Origin: Shimia_B sp039815465
GTDB taxonomy: Bacteria > Pseudomonadota > Alphaproteobacteria > Rhodobacterales > Rhodobacteraceae
Assembly: GCA_039815465.1 (NCBI GenBank)
Contig: JBCBZG010000002.1
Coordinates: forward strand, 62,001-126,000
Length of the DNA: 64,000 nt
Direction of reading: 5' to 3'
Positions 57,385 to 64,000 of this stretch are shown here, in pieces. Numbering within the stretch: position 1 is the stretch's first letter; every line of letters begins with the position of its first letter. The position numbers were made by a program, and so were the translations under genes. The notes under the pieces were generated by a model. The model did no database searches. It saw only the letters and a list, made by a program, of their open reading frames with translations, and was not told the origin of the DNA.

Positions 57385-58173
57385 CTAAATCAGCTTCGGC
57401 GGTTTGTCCGGGTCCATCCCCGGCGCGCTCGGCGCAACCGCGACCTCCGCCTCTGGCTGCGGCAGATCAAAACGCAGCGCGACCTTGGCCAGTTGCGCAG
57501 ATACGCTCGACGCGGCCTTTACGAACGTCACGTCGAGCTGCCCGGCCTCAAGCCCCGAAAATGTCAGCGCCTCGTTCGCCGCCTGGCTCAACGCGTCTTC
57601 TGCGCCTGGTGCCGCGTCGACAAAGGCCAGGATGTGCCCCTTGGAGCCATCCTCATAGGTCGCCAGCGCCAAAAATGCCGTCTGTGCCGCCGCCCCCATG
57701 AGCGCGAGCTTGGCATCCAGCGCCGTGAGCAGACGTTCGGGCAACTGCCCGGGCGGCTCCACCGCCGACACGGCGAGCTCGGCCTCCTCTGGCCCTGTCT
57801 CCAACACCCCTGCAAACCACGTGAGCGCCTCATGGGGCAAAAGATAGGCCGACGGCGCGACCTCAAGATTGATCCCGAGCCCCAGCCCCTGGGCCGCGAG
57901 CATCTGCACAAGCTGGCGCCCGGGCAGCGCGACATAGGGCGACGGGCCGTCCACAAAGGCCGCCAGCCGCTCCGCCAGGTCAAAGGCTAGCACGATCCGC
58001 CCCTCTTCAATCTCAAAGAGCTGCGGCGTGACGTTGTCGCCCTCGGGCTCCTCCTCTACGAGCAAAAACAGTTCCGCATCCGCGATCCGCTCATAATAGG
58101 CCAGCCGGTCAGCATCGCTGTCACTGGCTTCCATGGCGGCAAAGGCCCGATCGATGGGGGTTTCGTCGCTCAC
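57385..58173 (-). CDS. SseB-family protein
   Basis: A 262-residue cytosolic protein with two SseB-like segments: FLLVEEEPEGDNVTPQLFEIEEGRIVLAFDLAERLAAF and PSPYVALPGRQLVQMLAAQGLGLGINL, matching the SseB N-terminal domain. The C-terminal part (LALATYEDGSKGHILAFVDAA) matches SseB_C. The family affects serine sensitivity in E. coli, but its biochemistry is unclear. GTG at 58173 is preferred; it overlaps the UDG stop by four bases (GTGA). Confidence 0.85.
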   Translation of the reverse strand: MSDETPIDRAFAAMEASDSDADRLAYYERIADAELFLLVEEEPEGDNVTPQLFEIEEGRIVLAFDLAERLAAFVDGPSPYVALPGRQLVQMLAAQGLGLGINLEVAPSAYLLPHEALTWFAGVLETGPEEAELAVSAVEPPGQLPERLLTALDAKLALMGAAAQTAFLALATYEDGSKGHILAFVDAAPGAEDALSQAANEALTFSGLEAGQLDVTFVKAASSVSAQLAKVALRFDLPQPEAEVAVAPSAPGMDPDKPPKLI

Positions 58174-58745
58174 AGCACCTCCGCCAGCGTTGATTTCAGA
58201 ACAGGCAGAAGCTCCGCCTCGAACCACGGGTGTTTCGACAGCCAATGGTTATTGCGCCAGGACGGGTGCGGCAATGGAAAGACCCCGGGCGCATGGTCGC
58301 GCCAGGCGCTGACGGTGTCGGTGACGTTGCGCGTGCCCAGATGCCAGGCCTGAGCGGCTCCGCCCACGAGGAGCGTCACGCGCACCTGTCCCAGAGCATC
58401 CAGGACCGCAGCGCGCCAGGTGTCGGCGCACAGGCGCGGTGGCGGCAGATCGGCGCCTTTGGCGGTGTAGCCGGGAAAGCAAAAGGCCATCGGAACGATT
58501 GCGATGCGGCTTTGGTCGTAAAACACGTCCTCCCCCACCCCCATCCAATCCCGCAGCCGGTCCCCGGAAGGGTCCGTGAACGGACGCCCAGACCGATGCA
58601 CGCGCATCCCTGGCGCCTGCCCGGCAATCAACACCCGCGCGCCTGGCGCAAACCACGTCACCGGGCGCGGCGCGTGGGCCGTCTGCGTGGCCGCAAAGCG
58701 GGGCGCACAGAGGCGGCAGTCTGAAATCTGGCGAGCAATCTCCAT
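58170..58745 (-). CDS. Uracil-DNA glycosylase superfamily protein
   Basis: A 191-residue UDG-fold protein (PF03167). It starts MEIARQISDCRLCAPRFAAT, has motif 1 LIAGQAPGMRVHRSGRPFTDPSGDRLRDWM and a C-terminal HPSWRNNHW, the HPSxRN-like motif 2. The Cys pair in DCRLC is retained. It is a branch of unclear substrate range, distinct from family 1 Ung. A TTG start 14 codons upstream is less likely. It is divergent from the ArsR gene across 87 bases. Confidence 0.85.
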   Translation of the reverse strand: MEIARQISDCRLCAPRFAATQTAHAPRPVTWFAPGARVLIAGQAPGMRVHRSGRPFTDPSGDRLRDWMGVGEDVFYDQSRIAIVPMAFCFPGYTAKGADLPPPRLCADTWRAAVLDALGQVRVTLLVGGAAQAWHLGTRNVTDTVSAWRDHAPGVFPLPHPSWRNNHWLSKHPWFEAELLPVLKSTLAEVL

Positions 58746-58810
58746 CCCGCAAAGACTTGGCGGCACTGACGCAGGAGGCAAGGGCAAAAGAAAACGCTTG
58801 CCACACTTCT

Positions 58811-58834
58811 ATATTTCTATAATTGTGAAAATAT
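58811..58834. promoter_or_regulatory. ArsR-type operator overlapping its own start
   Basis: ATATTT at 58811-58816 and AAATAT at 58829-58834 mirror each other around CTATAATTGTGA, the AT-rich long palindrome typical of ArsR-family sites. The 3' half runs into the ATG at 58833. Binding would block both initiation and the first codons, consistent with autoregulation. Confidence 0.6.
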
Positions 58835-59168
58835 GGAAATGATACCACAAAACGACCGCCTCGCCCAAACCGCCTCCACCTTTGCAGCGCTGGGGTCCGA
58901 GCAACGCCTTACCGTGCTGCGCACCCTCGTGCGCGCGGGGGAAGACGGGTTGAGCATCGGCGCGCTTGGCGACCGCAGCGGCGTGACCGGCTCGACGCTG
59001 ACGCATCACATGAAAATCCTGGCACAGGCCGGGCTCGTGCGGCAGCAAAAGCAGGGCCGCTCCATCATCTGTGCGGCGGTGGCCTATGACCAGGTGCGCG
59101 CGCTGTCCCAGTTCCTCCTTTTAGAATGTTGCGCGGACGCGCCCGGTACGGAGCATGACCATGGCTGA
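58833..59168 (+). CDS. ArsR-family transcriptional regulator
   Basis: A 111-residue winged-helix ArsR/SmtB protein. It has FAALGSEQRLTVLRTLVRAG, the recognition helix GVTGSTLTHHMKILAQAGLVRQQKQGRS and a C-terminal ECCADAPGTEHDHG. The vicinal Cys-Cys plus nearby His/Asp could bind a thiophilic metal(loid) such as As(III), though the classic alpha-3 CxC site is absent. ATG at 58833 or 58839 are both possible. It overlaps the permease gene by eight bases. Confidence 0.9.
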   Translation: MEMIPQNDRLAQTASTFAALGSEQRLTVLRTLVRAGEDGLSIGALGDRSGVTGSTLTHHMKILAQAGLVRQQKQGRSIICAAVAYDQVRALSQFLLLECCADAPGTEHDHG

Positions 59169-60183
59169 CCTCACCCAAAACCTGCCAAAGTTCCGCGACC
59201 TGCCCAAGGCGTGGCTGGCCATCGCACTGATCCTCGCGGTGGTGGCCGCACTCGACCTGCCACAACTGCCGGAGACTTTGGTGTTCACCGCGGGCGCGCT
59301 TTTGGGCACCGCGCCTTTCATCCTATTTGCCGTTGCGGCGGTGGCCTATGTCAAAGCGTCAGGCGCGGAGACGCTGCTGGCCCAAGCGTTTCAGGGCAAC
59401 CAGGTGCGCATGATCATCCTGGCCTCGCTGGCGGGCGGGTTGTCGCCGTTTTGCTCCTGCGAGGTGATCCCATTTATCGCCGGGCTTTTGGCCGTGGGTG
59501 CGCCGCTCAGCGCGGTGATGGCATTCTGGTTGTCCTCTCCCCTGATGGACCCGGCCATGTTTACGATCACGGCGGGGGCGATCTCCCTAGAGTTTGCTGT
59601 GGCCAAAGCCATTGCCGCCATCGCGCTCGGTGCCGCGGGCGGGTTCGCGACGCTGGCGCTTGCGGGCTCCCCGGTGTTCCAGGACCCGCTGCGCGCAGGC
59701 CAGACCAAGCGCGGCTGCGGCTGCGGCCCCGCGCCCTTTTCCGGCAAACCGGTCTGGGCGTTTTGGGCGGACGCAGAGCGACGCCGCACCTTCCGCGACA
59801 CGGCCATCGAAAACGGGCTCTTCTTGTTCAAGTGGCTCACCTTCGCCTACGTGATCGAAAGCATCATGCTCACTTACATTCCAGCCGAAACAATTACCGG
59901 TGTCCTGGGCGGCACAGGCGCAGGCCCGGTAATCCTGGGCGCGCTCGTGGGGGCACCAGCTTACTTGAATGGCTACGCCGCCGTTCCGCTTGTAGGAGAA
60001 CTCATGAACCAAGGGATGGCCCCGGGTGCCGCGATGTCGTTCATCATAGCAGGCGGCGTGAGTTGTATCCCCGCCGCCATCGCAGTGTGGCCGCTCGTGA
60101 AACCGCGCGTCTTTGTGGCCTATATGAGCTACGGCATCGTTGGCGCGATGCTTGCTGGATTTGCTGCGAACGCACTGCTTTAG
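59161..60183 (+). CDS. ArsP/DUF318-family membrane permease
   Basis: A 340-residue inner-membrane protein with about eight to ten hydrophobic segments. ArsP-type markers are GLSPFCSCEVIPFIAGLLAVGAP, a CSC motif in the first half, FWLSSPLMDPAMF and the cytosolic CGCGPAPFSG loop. ArsP exports trivalent organoarsenicals in some bacteria; other PF03773 members carry other substrates. The coupled ArsR-type regulator supports a metal(loid) role, but the substrate is not certain. ATG at 59161 has CGGAG upstream; one at 59155 is possible. Confidence 0.87.
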   Translation: MADLTQNLPKFRDLPKAWLAIALILAVVAALDLPQLPETLVFTAGALLGTAPFILFAVAAVAYVKASGAETLLAQAFQGNQVRMIILASLAGGLSPFCSCEVIPFIAGLLAVGAPLSAVMAFWLSSPLMDPAMFTITAGAISLEFAVAKAIAAIALGAAGGFATLALAGSPVFQDPLRAGQTKRGCGCGPAPFSGKPVWAFWADAERRRTFRDTAIENGLFLFKWLTFAYVIESIMLTYIPAETITGVLGGTGAGPVILGALVGAPAYLNGYAAVPLVGELMNQGMAPGAAMSFIIAGGVSCIPAAIAVWPLVKPRVFVAYMSYGIVGAMLAGFAANALL

Positions 60184-60295
60184 AGGCACACGCGCGACCT
60201 ATTACCACGCCCCTCTTGCATACAATCGCACGCATTATGATTGCACTGCAGCAATCTGCTGACTAAGCCACGCCAAAAATAGCGGGGAGGCCGCC

Positions 60296-61540
60296 ATGCG
60301 CGTCTGGAACTTTGTCAGCAACTACTCACTTCTCCTGATTGCAGGTGCTCTCATTGCCCTGATCTGGGCCAATATCGACGCGACGAGCTACCATCACTTC
60401 GTCGAGTTCACGATTTGGGACCACGCGCCCATCGGGCACTACCACCACGGCCACCGCACGCTGACGCTGCACTACCTCGTCAATGACATCCTCATGGCCT
60501 TCTTCTTTGCCATCGCCGCAAAGGAAGTGTGGGAGGCTGTGATCCTGAAAAACGGCTCGCTGCGCGGCAAGAAAGCCGCCACACCACTCTTCGCCACTTT
60601 CGGCGGCATGGTTGGGCCGATCTCCGTCTATCTCGGCCTCGCCATGGTGCTGGGGTCTGACACGTTTGACGCGGTCGCCAACGGCTGGGCCGTCCCCACG
60701 GCCACCGACATCGCGTTTTCCTACCTTGTAGGCCGCATCGTATTCGGCGCAGGCCACCCGGCGGTTCGCTTCCTCCTACTTCTCGCGATTGCCGACGACG
60801 CCGCGGGGCTTGTGATCCTCGCGATCTTCTACCCGTCGGGCGATCTTGCGCCGGTCTGGCTCCTTCTGTCGGTCTTTGCCGCCGTGGGCGTCTACGTGCT
60901 CGCCAACTGGCTGCCACGCCGGATGGACCGTGGCAAACAGGCCCGCCCGAACTCCACCTGGGTGCGTAAGACGCTGAAGTTCTGGCCTTACCTCATCGCC
61001 GCCTGCTTTAGCTGGTATGGCTTCATGATGTCGGGCCTCCACCCGGCGCTTGGTCTGCTGCCAATCGTGCCCACCATTCCCCACGCGGACCGCGACTTTG
61101 GGATTTTCTCTGAGGTCGAGGCGCATATGCACGACCTCCTCAACGACATTGAGCACGCACTGAAAGTCCCGGTGGAGTTCGTTCTGTTCTTCTTTGGCCT
61201 GCTGAATGCGGGGGTGGAGTTCAGCTCCATGGGCGACGCGACCTGGCTTGTGCTTGCGGGCCTCATCATCGGCAAGCCGGTGGGCATCTTGATCTTTGGC
61301 TGGATCGCGGCGCGACCGCTCGGGCTCGGGATTCCGGACGGAATGCGCATCGTTGACCTCATCGTGATCGGCTTTGTGGCTGCCATCGGCTTTACCGTGT
61401 CGCTCTTTGTGGCTGCGGTGGCCTTTGACGCGGGGCCTGTCCAGGACGCGGCCAAAATGGGGGCGCTGTTCTCCTTCGCGGCAGCGGGTCTGTCGATCAT
61501 TGCGGGAAAAGTCCTGCGCGTTCAGCGCCAAGACGCCTAA
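60296..61540 (+). CDS. nhaA: Na+/H+ antiporter NhaA
   Basis: An electrogenic sodium/proton exchanger for pH and salt homeostasis, expected in a marine bacterium. The 414-residue protein has about 12 membrane segments, with PTATDIAFSYLVGR and the ion-binding Asp pair in LLLAIADDAAGLVIL. A His/Tyr-rich loop (WDHAPIGHYHHGHRT) is seen near the N-terminus. ATG at 60296 follows GGGGAGG. A hairpin follows the stop. Confidence 0.95.
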   Translation: MRVWNFVSNYSLLLIAGALIALIWANIDATSYHHFVEFTIWDHAPIGHYHHGHRTLTLHYLVNDILMAFFFAIAAKEVWEAVILKNGSLRGKKAATPLFATFGGMVGPISVYLGLAMVLGSDTFDAVANGWAVPTATDIAFSYLVGRIVFGAGHPAVRFLLLLAIADDAAGLVILAIFYPSGDLAPVWLLLSVFAAVGVYVLANWLPRRMDRGKQARPNSTWVRKTLKFWPYLIAACFSWYGFMMSGLHPALGLLPIVPTIPHADRDFGIFSEVEAHMHDLLNDIEHALKVPVEFVLFFFGLLNAGVEFSSMGDATWLVLAGLIIGKPVGILIFGWIAARPLGLGIPDGMRIVDLIVIGFVAAIGFTVSLFVAAVAFDAGPVQDAAKMGALFSFAAAGLSIIAGKVLRVQRQDA

Positions 61541-61548
61541 CCCCTCAC

Positions 61549-61584
61549 CGCGCCGGGGAAGCTCACGGAGTTTTTCCCGGCGCG
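61549..61584 (+). terminator. Hairpin after nhaA
   Basis: CGCGCCGGGGAA pairs with TTTTTCCCGGCGCG across a ten-base loop, giving a stem of about 12 pairs. It begins nine bases after the nhaA stop and is the likely transcript end, though the T-run is within the 3' arm rather than after it. Confidence 0.6.
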
Positions 61585-61731
61585 CGCGGCTGCATTCTCC
61601 TAAATTATGCCTTAATTCGTGGCTAATAAGCCCGTACACGCGTGATTGTATCCCCAGCGTGTCTTGAGACGACCTTAAGACTGAGGGGCTATCACCACCT
61701 TTATATCGGCATGGCAGGCCGTGGAGAGCGA

Positions 61732-62391
61732 ATGCTCGAGTTTGTGAACGTCAGTAAGTCCTTTTGGACTGGAAAGCAGCGCAAGGTCATCCTCGACCGC
61801 GCCTCTTTTCGTGTGGAACTGGGGAACTCCCTGGGCATCCTGGCGCCCAACGGCACGGGCAAGACGACGGTCGTAAACATGATGGCCGGGCTCGAAAAAC
61901 CCGACGAAGGTGTGATCCATCGCACCTGTAAGATCTCTTTCCCGCTGGGGTATATGGGGGGCGTCCAGAACAAGCTGACGGCGGTGGAAAACTGCCGCAA
62001 CATCGCACGTATCTACGGCATCGACCCCGACTACGTGGAGGCGTTCTGCCGGTGGATGTGCAACCTGGATGAATATTTCGACATGCCGCTGGCGACATAC
62101 TCCGCCGGGATGAACGCACGGTTCAGCTTCTCGCTTTTGCTCGCGCTCGATTTTGACATGTACCTCATCGACGAGGGCATGCCGCAATCCACCGACGTCG
62201 AGTTTAACAAAAAGGCGGGAAGTGTGGTAAAGGAACGCCTGGAAACGACGACAATTGTAATTGTCTCACACCAGCCCGAAGTGTTGGAGCAATTCGCACG
62301 CTCGGCGGCTGTATTGCTCGACGGGCAGCTGGTGATGTTTGACACGTTAGAAGAAGCGAAGCGTCTGTATGACTACCAAACCAAAAGCTAG
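61732..62391 (+). CDS. kpsT: Capsule polysaccharide export ABC ATPase (KpsT-like)
   Basis: The ATPase of a KpsMT/Wzm-Wzt-type ABC exporter that moves polysaccharide across the inner membrane, 219 residues. Walker A is LAPNGTGKTT, with Ala where the first Gly is usual. The signature is YSAGMNARFSF and Walker B MYLIDEGMPQ. ATG at 61732 has GTGGAGAG six bases upstream and begins the domain; the frame is open 30 codons further. It overlaps the kpsE-like gene by 23 bases. The matching KpsM permease is outside the window. Confidence 0.88.
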   Translation: MLEFVNVSKSFWTGKQRKVILDRASFRVELGNSLGILAPNGTGKTTVVNMMAGLEKPDEGVIHRTCKISFPLGYMGGVQNKLTAVENCRNIARIYGIDPDYVEAFCRWMCNLDEYFDMPLATYSAGMNARFSFSLLLALDFDMYLIDEGMPQSTDVEFNKKAGSVVKERLETTTIVIVSHQPEVLEQFARSAAVLLDGQLVMFDTLEEAKRLYDYQTKS

Positions 62392-64000
62392 TAAGTTCCG
62401 CATCAAGCGGGCGGGCGGCGATCGCCCGGCAGCTGACGCCGCGCCTCAAACGCCACCTCAGGCAACTCAGGCAACCCAGGCACCGCAGGCGGCAGGAACA
62501 CCGGGGGCCTCTGGCGCCCGGGGTCCCGTGGCCGTACCAGCCCCGCCGCAACAGGCCGCAGGGGCAAGCCAGCCCGACGCGGACGCCGACCGCATCCGCG
62601 CCAAGGTGCAAGCCGCACGCGCGAACAAACAAGCCGTTCAAGGAGCGAACCCCGCGTCCGCCCAAGCCGGACCCAAGAAGGGGCAAGCCGCCGGCGCCAC
62701 CAACATCGACGCCATCCGCAATGAAGGCCTGACCGGGCGCCAGCTGCGCCTTGCACGGCGCGTCGCTCAGAAAAACGGCATCAACGCCACGAGCGATTAC
62801 GAGGCCGTCAAGCTGCTGCGTGAACGCGGCATCGACCCGTTCAAGGCCAGCGGCGCGCTCCAGCTCGTTCCGCAAGAACAGACCGGCACGGCACTCGCCC
62901 CCGCGCAAACAACCCAGGTGGCGCAACCGGCGCCAGCTGGCGGATCCGAGGCCGAAATGCGGGCCGCGGCCATCCTGCAAATGCAGCGCGACATCGCGCG
63001 CCGCCGTCGCAACAACATGTTTCGCGTGTTCGGACGGCTGGGCGTCTTTGTGTTTCTGCCGACCGCGCTCCTTGGCATCTACTTCGCCTTTTTGGCGACG
63101 CCGATGTACGGCACCAAATCATCCTTTATCATCCAAACCAACGAACCCTCCGCCGGGGGCGGCGGCGGCGGCTTGGGCGGCATGTTCAGCGGCGGCGCGC
63201 TCGCCACGATCCAGGATTCCATCGCCGTTCAAGGTTACCTAACCTCCCGCGACGCCATGCTGCGCCTGGAGGAGGAGCAGGGCTTCAAGCGCCACTTCCA
63301 AGACCCTGAACTTGATATCATCACGCGCCTGCCGCCCGATGCCTCGAACGAAGACGCCTATAAGCTTTACAAAAAGCACGTCAAAATCGGCTTTGACCCA
63401 ACCGAAGGCATCGTAAACCTGGAGGTGATCGCTGCGAGCCCCGAGGCGAGCCAACGGTTTTCCAATACGCTCGTGGCTTATGCCGAACAGTGGGTGTCCG
63501 ACCTGTCGCAGCGGCTGCGCACAGACCAAATGCGCGGCGCGCGTGAGAGTTTCGAAGACGCCGAAAACAAGCGCCTCGCCGCCGCGAACCGGCTGGTAAC
63601 CTTGCAGACCGAACTGGGAGAGATCGACGCCGAAAGCTCCATCGCGGCGGCCCAAGGCCGGATCAGCAACTTTGAAACCGAGCTCGAAGAAAAGCGCATC
63701 GAACTGCAAGCGCAGCTCGCCAACCGCAGGCCCAACGAGGCCCGCGTCGACGGGCTCGAAACGGATATCTTCTTCCTCCAGCAGAGCATCGACGCGCAAA
63801 AGACCCGCCTGCTTGAGGCTGAGGACGGCGGGGCCTCCCTGGCCTCAATTCAAGCGCAGATCCAGATCGCACAGATCGACCTGCAAACCCGCGACACGAT
63901 GCTTCAGTCAGCGGTCGAAGCGCTCGAAAGCGCGCGCGTCTCGGCCGACCGCCAAGCGCGCTACGTGGCGATCTCCACCCCGCCTACAGCGCCGGACACC
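62369..64000 (+). CDS. kpsE: Capsule polysaccharide export inner-membrane protein, KpsE/CtrB-like (partial)
   Basis: A long frame beginning inside kpsT and still open at the window end (544 codons seen). Residues 1-110 are a low-complexity Gln/Ala/Pro region, then a helical segment (GLTGRQLRLARRVAQKNGINATSDYEAVKLLRERGIDPF). A membrane segment lies at about 222-242, then a periplasmic Wzz-like part with SSFIIQTNEPSAGGG, a long coiled coil from about residue 380 (ESFEDAENKRLAAANRL) to the end. This is the BexC/CtrB/KpsE co-polymerase layout, linking the exporter to the outer-membrane channel. Confidence 0.85.
   Translation, partial: MTTKPKASKFRIKRAGGDRPAADAAPQTPPQATQATQAPQAAGTPGASGARGPVAVPAPPQQAAGASQPDADADRIRAKVQAARANKQAVQGANPASAQAGPKKGQAAGATNIDAIRNEGLTGRQLRLARRVAQKNGINATSDYEAVKLLRERGIDPFKASGALQLVPQEQTGTALAPAQTTQVAQPAPAGGSEAEMRAAAILQMQRDIARRRRNNMFRVFGRLGVFVFLPTALLGIYFAFLATPMYGTKSSFIIQTNEPSAGGGGGGLGGMFSGGALATIQDSIAVQGYLTSRDAMLRLEEEQGFKRHFQDPELDIITRLPPDASNEDAYKLYKKHVKIGFDPTEGIVNLEVIAASPEASQRFSNTLVAYAEQWVSDLSQRLRTDQMRGARESFEDAENKRLAAANRLVTLQTELGEIDAESSIAAAQGRISNFETELEEKRIELQAQLANRRPNEARVDGLETDIFFLQQSIDAQKTRLLEAEDGGASLASIQAQIQIAQIDLQTRDTMLQSAVEALESARVSADRQARYVAISTPPTAPDT

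Overview
The window is GC-rich, gene-dense alphaproteobacterial chromosome, most likely from a marine Rhodobacteraceae (roseobacter-type) bacterium. The inference rests on the phaR-phaP-phaC / phaZ arrangement, an LdtR-like MarR regulator, a VPLPA-CTERM protein, frequent GTG/TTG starts, many four-base ATGA overlaps, and small intergenic modules of the CTCCGGCGGGAGTATTTTTGG type. I found no rRNA, tRNA, CRISPR array, insertion sequence or phage gene. 69 protein genes are called; the first and last are cut by the window edges.

Layout. 1-3.8 kb: end of a probable secG, pyrG, two TerB-fold proteins around a DUF1330 protein, and a PhnD-like binding protein. 3.9-14.0 kb: a polar amino-acid/polyamine-type ABC importer (ATPase, binding protein, two permeases), two divergent glutamine-synthetase-family ligases, a class I glutamine amidotransferase, a PuuB-like FAD oxidase and a class III aminotransferase. 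Together these look like a gamma-glutamylation route for amine uptake and catabolism. 14.2-18.7 kb: the polyhydroxyalkanoate (PHA) cluster (phaR, phasin, phaC, divergent phaZ), with two CTGCN3GCAG PhaR-type operators before the phasin. 18.8-28.3 kb, minus strand: a LacI-regulated catabolic operon with a GPH symporter, HisD/HpsN-like dehydrogenase, two different tandem-NTF2 proteins, VOC protein, SDR, MetE-C-like zinc protein and alpha/beta hydrolase. Its substrate is unknown, and a LacI-type palindrome lies before the dehydrogenase gene. 28.4-32.2 kb: hydrolase, thioesterase, thrS. 32.4-35.1 kb: a four-gene bufferin-type operon (DUF2282 peptide, DUF692 MNIO enzyme, DUF2063 partner, DoxX), a RiPP-like metallophore system. 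35-46 kb: housekeeping and small genes (csp, thyX, gloA, ldtR, sdhE, aspC, nadE) and a secreted protein of 19 MORN repeats. 46-48 kb: cupin and leuA behind a leucine-rich leader peptide. 48-50.5 kb: a di-haem oxidoreductase and a VPLPA-CTERM surface protein. 50.7-56.3 kb: the rod-shape operon mreB-mreC-mreD-mrdA-rodA. 56.3-61.5 kb: hydroxyacid dehydrogenase, SseB, UDG, an ArsR/ArsP-type pair, nhaA. 61.7 kb to the end: kpsT- and kpsE-like capsule export genes.

Non-coding structure is the other notable aspect. Four copies of a roughly 95-bp multi-hairpin element sit in the four wide convergent intergenic gaps, with paired base changes that preserve a stem. A duplicated unit of AT-rich palindromes separates the two ABC permease genes. 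A second intergenic module (GC hairpin, then an AGTATTTTTGG motif, then a start codon) recurs at four places.

The best candidates for follow-up are the bufferin operon, the uncharacterised LacI/tandem-NTF2 operon and the convergent-gap element.
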